From Caprella mutica (taxonomy: Eukaryota; Arthropoda; Malacostraca; Amphipoda; Caprellidae): a stretch of DNA of 64,000 bases. How positions within the stretch are numbered: position 1 is the first letter of the stretch; each line of letters begins with the position of its first letter. Made by a program: the position numbers and the translations under genes. Shown here piece after piece: positions 44,572-53,481 of the stretch. The notes beneath the pieces are model-generated. The model was given only the letters and a program-made list of their open reading frames with translations, was not told the DNA's origin and made no database searches. The stretch covers positions 47,410 to 111,409 of the forward strand of contig CANNZV010002586.1 of the NCBI GenBank assembly GCA_947561585.1. Direction: 5' to 3'.

Positions 44572-45348
44572 CTACTTCTTTTTTCGTTTTTCCTTCAAAT
44601 GATTCTCCCTCATTTTTTGACTTAGGTTTTCGGAGTCTTTGACTAACTTCATCAAATCAGCTATTTCTTTTTCTGTAAAATATCTCCATTCACCATAAGG
44701 CAAATCGCCTAAAGAAATATGCATAATTCTTTCCCGTACGAGCTTTGTTACACGGTAACCAAAATACTCACACATTCTACGAATTTGGCGATTAAGTCCT
44801 TGTGTCAAAATAATTCTAAAAGTAAAACGATTGATTTGTTCGACTTTACATCGCTTGGTTACCGTATCTAAAATAGGAACACCCATTCCCATTTTTTTTA
44901 TAAAGTCTTGTGACAAAGGCTTATGGACTGTAACAAGGTATTCTTTTTCATGCTGATTTCCTGCACGTAATATTTTATTGACAATATCACCATCGTTGGT
45001 TAAGAAAATTAACCCTTGAGAATATTTATCCAATCGCCCGATATAGAAAATTCTTTTTGGGAAATTAATAAAGTCAATAATATTGTCTTCATCACTTTTT
45101 TCGCCAGTACAAGTAATACCTTCAGGCTTATTAAATGCTAAATAAACAGGAGCTTCTTTTTGATTTACAGGTTGCCCATCTAACAAAACTTCATCTCCTT
45201 CAAAAACTCTATTTCCAGGTTTTGCTATTTGACCATTAATGGTAACTCGGTTGGCTTTAATCAACTTATCTGCTTCTCGACGAGAGCAAATTCCAGCATC
45301 GCCGATATATTTATTTAGACTGATAGAATCACTATTATCTGGTGACAT
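44572..45348 (-). CDS. rluF: 23S rRNA pseudouridine synthase, RluF type
   Basis: 258 residues. N-terminal S4 RNA-binding domain ([29 protein letters not shown]), then the RsuA/RluF catalytic domain with active-site Asp in [20 protein letters not shown] and the late motif [18 protein letters not shown]. Family RluF modifies uridine 2604 of 23S rRNA. C-terminal basic tail. The lipoprotein gene upstream ends 6 bp away in the same direction. Confidence 0.92.
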   Translation of the reverse strand: MSPDNSDSISLNKYIGDAGICSRREADKLIKANRVTINGQIAKPGNRVFEGDEVLLDGQPVNQKEAPVYLAFNKPEGITCTGEKSDEDNIIDFINFPKRIFYIGRLDKYSQGLIFLTNDGDIVNKILRAGNQHEKEYLVTVHKPLSQDFIKKMGMGVPILDTVTKRCKVEQINRFTFRIILTQGLNRQIRRMCEYFGYRVTKLVRERIMHISLGDLPYGEWRYFTEKEIADLMKLVKDSENLSQKMRENHLKEKRKKK

Positions 45349-45354
45349 TTTTAT

Positions 45355-45693
45355 TTAATTTTCTATTTTTTCAATATGACCTAAAACGAATGGCGTCGCT
45401 GCTAATCTAACATTTGGAGGTGTCGCTTTTTCGATACCACAAAACTTAATTTTTAATCCTTCTTGATGCCATTTTGAATCTAAATTACAAGGGGCATATC
45501 TGGAATTTCCATTGTCAGTTACAATTGCAAAAAGACCTTTTATTACTTCTTTGATTTCTCCATTTTTTAACTCAATAGTTCTTACTGTTTTTTTATCTGG
45601 AGAGCAATCTATTTTTATTTCGCAATTGGTTTCTGTGCATTTTGAAGCAGTCAAAATTATGGTTGCGAATAGTAAATAACAAAGCTTTTTCAT
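45355..45693 (-). CDS. Small exported Cys-containing lipoprotein-like protein
   Basis: 112 residues with a signal (MKKLCYLLFATIILTASKC; the Cys may be a lipobox or a structural Cys). The mature part is short and beta-rich (VRTIELKNGEIKEVIKGLF, GLKIKFCGIEKATPPN) with several Cys. Not recognised. It is the first gene of a two-gene unit with rluF. Confidence 0.65.
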   Translation of the reverse strand: MKKLCYLLFATIILTASKCTETNCEIKIDCSPDKKTVRTIELKNGEIKEVIKGLFAIVTDNGNSRYAPCNLDSKWHQEGLKIKFCGIEKATPPNVRLAATPFVLGHIEKIEN

Positions 45694-45764
45694 AATTCTA
45701 TTTTTTTAATGGAATTAATTGGTTGTTTTTTTCTGTGGGCTAAACGGGGTGATCATAAATGTAA

Positions 45765-45784
45765 TTCGAAGCTCCAGCTTCGAA
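45765..45784. repeat. Short palindrome gaagctccagcttc
   Basis: A 20-nt near-perfect palindrome with a 2-nt centre. Its core is identical to that at 17258-17277 after smc. It lies between the AddB-like stop and the small lipoprotein start. Confidence 0.6.
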
Positions 45785-45817
45785 GTACGTTTACGGTCAG
45801 CTTGTAAAGCCCAGCAG

Positions 45818-48553
45818 TTACTCCAAAACATCAATCAAAGTTCGATAATCATCAAACATTGCACCGCCATCTTTCATTTCTAAAAGATCCATCATCTGAC
45901 CTTCATAGGCATCTTCAAGATCAATTTTAGTTTGTTCTGTACGAATTTCAATTTGACCTTTTTCTAATTGTGCAAACCTCCAGCGATACGTGTTTTCCAT
46001 CTTTTCAAAAACTTGTTGATTGATTTCAATATGATCAGAATCGGGATCTACTGCTTCTACTTCCTTGATAGCCAATGCATTACGTGCAATAGCTTTTCCT
46101 GATTCTAAAATAAAATATGCAGTATGTGCCCAAGTTTGATCTGATGTAAGTAATTTAGAATACATGACCAATTGGAGATCTTCTCTGTTTTTAATACTAT
46201 TTTTCCTATAACCTGTTCCACGCCATTTTAGATCAATGACCAATCGTTCATCACCTCGTTTTAAGACTAAATCTGCTTTTCCTTTGATTTCAATTTGTTG
46301 GAATTTCCCTTGTAGGTTCATTTCCGTTCCTTCCACTTTCCATCCATTTTTTTGAATCATAGAAACCAAACTCCAAGATGCGTATTTAATTTTATTTAAA
46401 AAATTCACTCGCTCAGGTTCTCTCCCATACATTAGGAGTACCGCACCTTCTTTTGCTAAAAGCTGATAGGATTGAGCATCAACCCATTGTTCGACTTGCC
46501 TTTTGTTCCATCCTTGAATATCCTCTTTAAAGAGCAATTCAAAAAACCGATGAGAAAGATTTCCCATTAAAGTTACATCTCTAACAATACTTAAAATCGA
46601 AGATTTGTGCAACTTGATTTTATGCCTAAAAACCCATTGATAAGGATAATAAAAGAGTGAATCTAAACTGGTAAAAGTTTCATAATTTCGGGTCTCTTCA
46701 TTTTTATAATCAGGAAGTAATCGTTGAGGATTTTCGATAAAAAGGAAAGGCTTGGTTTGCCCCAATGGCTTTTGTTGTAAAGTTATTTTTTCGGGAGTTT
46801 CAAAGTGCTTTTGTATGGCTGCTTTTCCTGCTTCTGTATCGATATCGAAAATAATATCATGAAGATTTTCGAAGGTAGCTTCGAGAACATCATGCAATGG
46901 ATGAGGGAAAACTTCAGAACCATCAATCATGGAAGGCATCACTAAAATTAATCGCTTCTGCGTCCGAAGAACAGGACGACCTCTTTGCCAAATTAAGAGT
47001 TGATTTTTATCCTCGGGCGATTGTAAATGAATATTATTTTTTTCTAAAAATGCTAACTCGGAAGTGTACCATCGAGAGAAAAAATGGTCAGGTTCATTAC
47101 GAGTAAAATTCCACCATAACAAGTTATCTACATTTTCTAAAATGGCGCTTGAATGATGAACATAAGGTAAATGTTCTAATTCCGTTTCTTTAAATTGAGT
47201 CGGAGAAGGTTCGTAAATGGTTCGGACAATTCGTTCTAATTCCAAATGAGAAAGATTTTTATCTGCTTCAGGTAAAGCTTGTAACAAGTCTTTTACACGT
47301 TTGGATTGCTCACTTAAAACGAGCATTGAATTGTTATTGTTATTCTCAAATTCTAGATGTGCCCATCGTCCTAAATATTCAAAAATTTCTATAGCATCGC
47401 TTACGGGGACTTTTTGATCTATTCGGTATCGAGTACGCCCAAACCAAAAATCATATTGATTTCTCATTTGATTAACATCAATGGAATCATCGGCAGAAGA
47501 TGCAACTTCCGCATCTGCAAAATATTGATTGATGGAAGCAAACCATCGCTCACTATTGACACCTGGTGATTGTGCCATCAAATTTGCGATTTGGAAAGCA
47601 AGCCCATCGTCGAGTGGTTTTATCGAAAGGGAAACAAACTCTAAAATTTTAAATGGATCAATTGGACGCCAAAGGAATGTGGTTACTAATTTTAAAATCT
47701 GCAAACTAGGTCGAGCCAAAGATGCAGACAAAATCCCAAGACTTGGAAGACCCTCTTGAATAAATGCATTATCCAATGCTCTACTTTTTTCTGGGATCAA
47801 GCAAAGTGGTTGGAAGTCTTTATTTTTTAAGAAAAAACTTGCTAGCCAAGCAGCAGCATGAGTTTCTCTTTTTGATTTTATTAACAATATACTTCCGTCA
47901 TTTTCCAAACGATATTTTTTATCAATTGAGATTTCGTTTTTTAATACTTTTTGGAAAATGGAAAGACTGTTTTTTTGAGAAATGCTTAATGGTTTAGCGG
48001 TCTCAATTTTAATTCCAAGGCTTTTTAATTTTTTAAATAAGCGTTGAAAATGTTGAGGTAAATGGTCTATTGGTTCATTTAAAATAATATATGTAAGTGG
48101 TTGATTACGAGTGTCTAATGAGTTGAAAATGGCTTGAAGCCGATCAGCATAACCAGCAGCTAGTGATAGATCATTTTCGGTGTTTTTAAAAATATTTTCA
48201 ACTGCAGCAAGTGCTTGAAGTCGTTCAGGAATAGCTTCATTTTTTTCAAAATCCCAATTGCCCAAGAGCAGCTCGTCACGCATTACTAGTAGGGTAGTAG
48301 AGGTCGCAAATTGATCTGCTTCAAAAGATGTTTTATAAAAAACATTTGGATGTTCTCGGAGGTGAATTTGTAGTGCTTGGCGGTATTGTTCAATTCGTAA
48401 ATGTTCGTTGTTATTTGGATGTCCAACTAGGCCAAGGTGGGACTCTAAGAAGTTGAGCAATCCTTGTTTTCCTAAATAAAAGATATTTCCAATAGTATTG
48501 TTACTTTTTGGAAAGACTAGGTCATCAAGTTGTAAACCGAAGTGTATTTTCAT
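45818..48553 (-). CDS. AddB-like protein: PD-(D/E)XK nuclease with helicase-like N-terminal part
   Basis: 911 residues. The C-terminal ~160 residues carry a RecB-type nuclease: GKADLVLKRGDERLVIDLKW supplies D...DxK, and the REDLQLVMYSKLL segment supplies the QxxxY motif. The large N-terminal part looks like the inactive helicase half of AddB/RexB-type proteins, with no visible Walker A. In AddAB-type enzymes this subunit works with a UvrD-type helicase (AddA) to resect broken DNA. No AddA-like gene is adjacent, so the partner must be elsewhere. Cytoplasmic. Confidence 0.75.
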   Translation of the reverse strand: MKIHFGLQLDDLVFPKSNNTIGNIFYLGKQGLLNFLESHLGLVGHPNNNEHLRIEQYRQALQIHLREHPNVFYKTSFEADQFATSTTLLVMRDELLLGNWDFEKNEAIPERLQALAAVENIFKNTENDLSLAAGYADRLQAIFNSLDTRNQPLTYIILNEPIDHLPQHFQRLFKKLKSLGIKIETAKPLSISQKNSLSIFQKVLKNEISIDKKYRLENDGSILLIKSKRETHAAAWLASFFLKNKDFQPLCLIPEKSRALDNAFIQEGLPSLGILSASLARPSLQILKLVTTFLWRPIDPFKILEFVSLSIKPLDDGLAFQIANLMAQSPGVNSERWFASINQYFADAEVASSADDSIDVNQMRNQYDFWFGRTRYRIDQKVPVSDAIEIFEYLGRWAHLEFENNNNNSMLVLSEQSKRVKDLLQALPEADKNLSHLELERIVRTIYEPSPTQFKETELEHLPYVHHSSAILENVDNLLWWNFTRNEPDHFFSRWYTSELAFLEKNNIHLQSPEDKNQLLIWQRGRPVLRTQKRLILVMPSMIDGSEVFPHPLHDVLEATFENLHDIIFDIDTEAGKAAIQKHFETPEKITLQQKPLGQTKPFLFIENPQRLLPDYKNEETRNYETFTSLDSLFYYPYQWVFRHKIKLHKSSILSIVRDVTLMGNLSHRFFELLFKEDIQGWNKRQVEQWVDAQSYQLLAKEGAVLLMYGREPERVNFLNKIKYASWSLVSMIQKNGWKVEGTEMNLQGKFQQIEIKGKADLVLKRGDERLVIDLKWRGTGYRKNSIKNREDLQLVMYSKLLTSDQTWAHTAYFILESGKAIARNALAIKEVEAVDPDSDHIEINQQVFEKMENTYRWRFAQLEKGQIEIRTEQTKIDLEDAYEGQMMDLLEMKDGGAMFDDYRTLIDVLE

Positions 48554-48662
48554 TATTTATGATTGAGTTTTTTTACCACAGATTTTTCGGACTTTTTTCG
48601 ACTTTTTTTTTTTGGATAAAAAAAATCCGTGCTAGTCTGTGTAATTCTGTGGCCAAAAACAT

Positions 48663-50216
48663 TTATTCGATATTTCTTAAATCAAATACAAAAATAGCAT
48701 TTTCAAAGTTTCCTAAAGGTTGTTTTAAAAATGGTTTTATATTTTCGTGAGATAAATATTTTTCATCTGTTATGATCATATATTTTGCTCCTGAATCTAT
48801 GAGTGATTTCGTTACATCTTGACCAAATGGTTGAGGGTGAAGAGCAAACTCTGACCATCCTGTCAGATTAAAATAATTTAAATTAAAGTTAGGTGAAATG
48901 TCAGGTATTGCAATAACCTTGGTCGGGTATTCAATATTTAATTTTTTAAAAAAACTTTGCACTTCTTGTTTTTTTGAAATACTGACATCAAAGCCTCGAT
49001 TAAAAACAAAACTTTCTGAATAGCGCTGTTCCAAAGTTTGGCGAGCATAATTTAGATTAAAAATAAGGAATGCTAAAATTGTGATTTTTGTAAAAATATT
49101 TTTCCCAATTTTTGGGTTTCCTTTTTGAAAATAATACAAAATGGCAATTAGGATAAGTGTAGGATAAGTCATCAATTCTATTGCGTAATAGTTGTGAATA
49201 AAAAATTGACGATAGAAAATAAGATAGCAGCCTAATGTACCTAAAGAAGTTAAAAGACTTAAAGCATAGAGGAAATTTGGTATCTTTTTTCTGAGAAAAA
49301 AAATCATAAAAAAGGTCAACCCAAGAATGATAAATCTAGTAACATTATGAAAATATTGGCGTGCTCCAAATTCTACAATCCAATCCCAAGTCTGCTGAAT
49401 ATCATTTGAACTCAATCCCCAAATAGGCCTAGATTTAGTTATAAAAAAACTGCAATCATTGGCTAGATTATATTGATTTACCCAAAGAATCCAACTACCT
49501 ATAATGATAAAAACACTTAGAAATAAAGGTAAATTCCACCATCCTTTTTTAAAGATTTTTCCTTCTGATTTAAATTGAATTCCTATGACTTTTTCCAACA
49601 AAAAAATAAGAAATATGGCTATAAAAGGAACAAGGACTGTAATTTTTAAAAGACCTGCGATCAGAAAAACTAGCCAACTTCTGAATAGCCATTTTCTGTT
49701 ATCTGAAACCATAAAATTATAGAACCACGATATACCTAGAAGCGCAAAACCTAGAGCTGGAATATTTGGTAAATAATTGAATCCATAAAATGCGATAACA
49801 GGCGAACTCATTAAAAATAGTGGGACTACTAATGCAGAAAAAATATCTTGAGTAAGTTTTAAAGTGAATTTTGAAATGGCGAAAAGTCCCCATAATAATA
49901 TTCCATAATTGATAAGTCGAAGGACACCATCATGTTGACCCGTTACTTTCCAAATCAATGCAGTTAAATAATATAATATGGGAAATTCACTTGGGCTTGC
50001 ATTACTTGCACCTCCTGCAATATGGTGTATTTTAGGAGTGAAAAACTGAAAGCCGTTATTATAGTAATTTTGGACAAAAGCGGTGGAGTCAGTTTGCCGC
50101 CAACTATGTGTGGCATAAGGAACATAATTGAAAATGTCAAAGTAATGAAACCACCACGATAACAATGCAAATGCAAGGAAGAAAAGTAATAAGTGGTTTC
50201 TGTTTTGGTTGTTCAT
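48663..50216 (-). CDS. GT-C-type membrane glycosyltransferase, copy 2
   Basis: 517 residues with about ten to eleven transmembrane spans. HSWRQTDSTAFVQNYYNNG near the N-terminus is an Asp-containing first loop typical of lipid-linked GT-C glycosyltransferases (GT39/ArnT-like). It resembles the adjacent upstream gene closely (same first-loop motif, and a final ~55-residue soluble tail with KYMIITDEKYLSHENIKPFL), so the two arose by tandem duplication. Probably adds sugar from a polyprenyl donor to an exported glycan or protein. Confidence 0.8.
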   Translation of the reverse strand: MNNQNRNHLLLFFLAFALLSWWFHYFDIFNYVPYATHSWRQTDSTAFVQNYYNNGFQFFTPKIHHIAGGASNASPSEFPILYYLTALIWKVTGQHDGVLRLINYGILLWGLFAISKFTLKLTQDIFSALVVPLFLMSSPVIAFYGFNYLPNIPALGFALLGISWFYNFMVSDNRKWLFRSWLVFLIAGLLKITVLVPFIAIFLIFLLEKVIGIQFKSEGKIFKKGWWNLPLFLSVFIIIGSWILWVNQYNLANDCSFFITKSRPIWGLSSNDIQQTWDWIVEFGARQYFHNVTRFIILGLTFFMIFFLRKKIPNFLYALSLLTSLGTLGCYLIFYRQFFIHNYYAIELMTYPTLILIAILYYFQKGNPKIGKNIFTKITILAFLIFNLNYARQTLEQRYSESFVFNRGFDVSISKKQEVQSFFKKLNIEYPTKVIAIPDISPNFNLNYFNLTGWSEFALHPQPFGQDVTKSLIDSGAKYMIITDEKYLSHENIKPFLKQPLGNFENAIFVFDLRNIE

Positions 50217-50346
50217 TTATATAATTCCCTTCTTTTAAAAAATCAAAGATAAGGATAAATCTAAGATTTAATTGTTCCTGTTTGTTTATCAAATCTAAAA
50301 ATAGAAAGTATTAAAATTAGCCATTAAATTATGCTTTTGAGAATAG

Positions 50347-51873
50347 TTAATTTAGGTTTTCATCCTTTAAAAAACTTAAATCAAAAACAAATAATAATTC
50401 TTTATAATTCCCTACTGGATATTGAAAAAATGGTTTTAGTTCTTCTCGACTCAAATAATTATCACCATGGATAATTAAATATTTTGCACAGCATTTTCCG
50501 TATGCCTCAATTGTCTCATAACTTATTGGAGCATAAGGAGATGCATATTCAGACCACCCTTTTAAGTTCATTAAATATAGAGTTACATTTGGGCTATAAT
50601 CAGGTGCCGAGATTACTCTATCTGTTGGTTGAACACCTTTAGAATAAAGGAATTCTCTTATTTCTTTGCTGTTGGTTTGAGCTGAATTGTAGATTTGATA
50701 ATTGTTACCATTGAAGTCATATTTTTGATTTAATTCACCTTTGCCGTACAAGATGTGTGCAACAACTAATCCTATGAAAATAGGAGAAAAATAGGTGTGA
50801 TTATAAAGTTGTGGTCTTTCTTTTTTCAAATAATAAATAAAAGAAAATATAACACAAAGAGGGAAAACCATAAACTCAATAAAATAGTAAGTATGCGAAA
50901 AAAGCGGTCTGAAGATTCCTAAAAAAACAATCAAGCAACCTGAAAATAACAATACATTTGCTAAATAAATAGGGGAACCAATTTTCTTTGGTGAAAATAA
51001 AATAAATAAAAAGATTCCTCCAATAAAAATCCATGCAACAGGAGCAAATAAATCTGGAAAACTATGAGCTAAAACAAAATCTAATGTCATAGAAACGGTA
51101 TCTGAGTCTAATTTCCAAATAGGATCCAAAGTTTGTGAATTTTCTGTTCCTAATGCCCACCACCCAACAATGCCAACTACTAAAATAAACCCAGGAATAA
51201 CCTTTAAAGAGTGTTTAAAAATTTTCGTGGATGTGTATTGAAGTTTTAAAACTTCAATAAGATAAAAAGCTAAGAAAAGGAAAAAGGGTAATAGTGAAGT
51301 CAGTTTTGTAAGCCCTCCTAATGTGAATAACAACATACTCACATAAAAGAATTTGACTTTTTGATATTGGTAGTATTTATAAAAAAAATAGGTTGCAATA
51401 ATGGTTAAACTAAATGCAGGGATATTTGGTAAAAAATTTGGACCATAGAAATTTATTAGTGGAGAGGAAAAAACTAAAATTGGAATTCCTATGGTTAAAA
51501 CAGAATTTTTAAATATTTCATGAGTTAATTGAGCTAAAAATAATAATCCAATAAATAGTATTAATAAATTAACTCCTCTAAAAACCCAGTCATGTGATCC
51601 TAAAACATGGTAAATTCCAGCAATTCCGTAATATAAAATGGGGCATTCAGTCAACCTTCTTCCTGAATCGAAACCTTGAATATGAAATTCTTGATTCCAA
51701 AAATCCATTCCATTTTGATAATAATTCATTGCTATGGATGCCGAATCAGCTTGCCTCCAACTACAAGTAGAGGTTGGTGCATAAAATATTGTTTCATGGA
51801 TATTATAGAAAAAACAAATAGTAATAAACAATCCTACAAAAGTTATAATAGGATTAGGCAATTTTACATTCAT
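50347..51873 (-). CDS. GT-C-type membrane glycosyltransferase, copy 1
   Basis: 508 residues from the Met of MNVKLPNPII; an ATG 14 codons upstream adds a charged leader unlike the paralogue. About ten spans. CSWRQADSASIAMNYYQNG is the counterpart of the HSWRQTDSTAF loop in the next gene, and the C-terminal KYLIIHGDNYLSREELKPFF matches the end of it. Encoded 130 bp upstream of the paralogue, same strand, probably one transcript. Confidence 0.8.
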   Translation of the reverse strand: MNVKLPNPIITFVGLFITICFFYNIHETIFYAPTSTCSWRQADSASIAMNYYQNGMDFWNQEFHIQGFDSGRRLTECPILYYGIAGIYHVLGSHDWVFRGVNLLILFIGLLFLAQLTHEIFKNSVLTIGIPILVFSSPLINFYGPNFLPNIPAFSLTIIATYFFYKYYQYQKVKFFYVSMLLFTLGGLTKLTSLLPFFLFLAFYLIEVLKLQYTSTKIFKHSLKVIPGFILVVGIVGWWALGTENSQTLDPIWKLDSDTVSMTLDFVLAHSFPDLFAPVAWIFIGGIFLFILFSPKKIGSPIYLANVLLFSGCLIVFLGIFRPLFSHTYYFIEFMVFPLCVIFSFIYYLKKERPQLYNHTYFSPIFIGLVVAHILYGKGELNQKYDFNGNNYQIYNSAQTNSKEIREFLYSKGVQPTDRVISAPDYSPNVTLYLMNLKGWSEYASPYAPISYETIEAYGKCCAKYLIIHGDNYLSREELKPFFQYPVGNYKELLFVFDLSFLKDENLN

Positions 51874-52091
51874 AATAATTCGGGTATCACAATTGCTTTT
51901 TTTATAAACTGACAATATTTATACTTTTCAAATTCTTTCTTGTGAAATATTGAATATATTTCATACGTTTGATTTTCTCCTTTGCAACTCAAAAATTCAT
52001 TGATACGAAATAACACATTTTTCCAAAATAATTTATTAAAATTTTGTTATTTCGTCCTTACTTTATTCTACAAAATAAACTGATTAAAATC

Positions 52092-52559
52092 ATGAAAAAA
52101 CATTTTTGCTATTTATTACTTCTCATAGTTGCATTTTTTTATTCACCTGATGCAAATGGATTTGCTGTAGATGTTCACCCTTCAATAAAAACAATTGAAA
52201 AGGCTGAAAAATCAACTTCTGTTTCCACTAAGAAACTCTCTAAAAAACAGTTGCGTAAAATTAAACGACAAGAGCGAAAAAGAAAACGAATAGAGAAGCG
52301 ACTTAAAAGATTTCAAAAAAAATGGGAAATGAAAGCCCAAAAACGAAAACTCAAAAAACAAAAGAAAGGTAAAAGGTTTTTTGGAGGAGTGTCGGATGAT
52401 CCTCAATTTCGATTGGGTTTGATATTGGTACTCGTTGCGATTGTTGTAGGAGTCTTGTCAGCATTGCCAATATTGGGTGGAGTATTTAGTTTGATCTCTG
52501 GTATTATTGGGCTAGTGGGAATTGTACTGATATTGTTAGCATTATTGTCTTATTATTAG
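52092..52559 (+). CDS. Exported or membrane protein with basic central segment
   Basis: 155 residues from the Met of MKKHFCYLLLLIVAFF (a Met 16 codons upstream is unlikely). Signal peptide, then a strongly basic stretch (about 45-95, KRQERKRKRIEKRLKR), then two adjacent hydrophobic segments at the C-terminus (LGLILVLVAIVVGVLSALP, SGIIGLVGIVLILLALL). Looks like a short membrane protein of a family common in Bacteroidota; no function known. Confidence 0.6.
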   Translation: MKKHFCYLLLLIVAFFYSPDANGFAVDVHPSIKTIEKAEKSTSVSTKKLSKKQLRKIKRQERKRKRIEKRLKRFQKKWEMKAQKRKLKKQKKGKRFFGGVSDDPQFRLGLILVLVAIVVGVLSALPILGGVFSLISGIIGLVGIVLILLALLSYY

Positions 52560-52684
52560 AGTTAATTTTGAATGATAAATTTTGTCCCGATAATCGGGAT
52601 GAATGAGTCGAAAACCTTATATTTATTAGGTTTTGAAATTCTCCATAGAATTCTATTTAGAATAATCTCTATTAAATTCAAGAA

Positions 52685-52748
52685 TAAGGATTCAAAATTA
52701 TGGGTTCAAGATTTTTCGAAATCCATAATCCATAATTTTGAATCCTTA
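52685..52748. terminator. Perfect 19-bp dyad at the end of the ABC ATPase gene
   Basis: Arms 52685-52703 and 52730-52748 are exact complements. The dyad ends 5 bp before the stop of the minus-strand ABC gene, and one arm is part of the 30-nt repeat shared with 27001-27030. Confidence 0.65.
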
Positions 52749-52752
52749 ATCA

Positions 52753-53394
52753 TTAAAGAATTACCTGTTCATCGTACTCAAAATAAAAGGAATCACCTAA
52801 GCTTACCAAGATTAACCCACTACCTTGTTGGTCGCATTCTTCGGCGATTAGGGTAGTCGCAGCCTTGATATTATCCTCATCTAAATGACTAAATGGCTCA
52901 TCCAACAATAAAAAATCAAAAGGTTGACAAAGAGAACGGATGATAGCGATTCGTTGTCGCTGACCAAAAGAAAGTGTTCCGCATGGTTTTTTTAATAAAT
53001 TATCAACACCTAGTTTCTCAGCCATTACTTTGATTTCCGAAATACTTTTATGATTGGTCAGATTGGCTTTTAATAAAATATTTTCTTCAGCAGTAAGTTG
53101 TTCAAAGAGGCGTAAATCTTGGAAAACCATGGACAATGTATTTTGCCTCATTTCAGATAAACTTTCGCTGTCAAATTTTTTAATACTCTTCTCATTTAAC
53201 AACACATTTCCGTCAAAGTCTTTTCGCAATCCATAAATACAATGTAGGAGAGTAGATTTCCCTTTCCCTGATGGAGCAAGCACCAAATATTTTTTTCCTT
53301 TTTGAAAAGACAATGGTTTATTCCAAATCTGAGATTCCTTGCTAAAGCCTAATTCTTGAAGAGGATGAGGTTGTAGGTTATTGAGAGTAATCAT
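52753..53394 (-). CDS. Solitary ABC-transporter-type ATPase
   Basis: 213 residues from the Met of MITLNNLQPHPLQ, in LolD/MacB-like style. Walker A APSGKGKST (Ala in place of the usual first Gly), Q-loop VFQDLRLFEQL, signature LSFGQRQRIAII (LSFGQ instead of LSGGQ), Walker B FLLLDEPFSHLDED. No permease is in the operon; it is followed by nothing and preceded by the DUF4836 gene 87 bp upstream. Possibly partners a distant permease in lipoprotein or lipid export; otherwise a cytoplasmic ATPase. Confidence 0.85.
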   Translation of the reverse strand: MITLNNLQPHPLQELGFSKESQIWNKPLSFQKGKKYLVLAPSGKGKSTLLHCIYGLRKDFDGNVLLNEKSIKKFDSESLSEMRQNTLSMVFQDLRLFEQLTAEENILLKANLTNHKSISEIKVMAEKLGVDNLLKKPCGTLSFGQRQRIAIIRSLCQPFDFLLLDEPFSHLDEDNIKAATTLIAEECDQQGSGLILVSLGDSFYFEYDEQVIL

Positions 53395-53481
53395 TTTATT
53401 TTGTTTGGTTATTAAGTTATTGGTTATTTTGAGAAACGAATTCAATTAATAACACAATAACTTAATAACGATTCTAAAATC

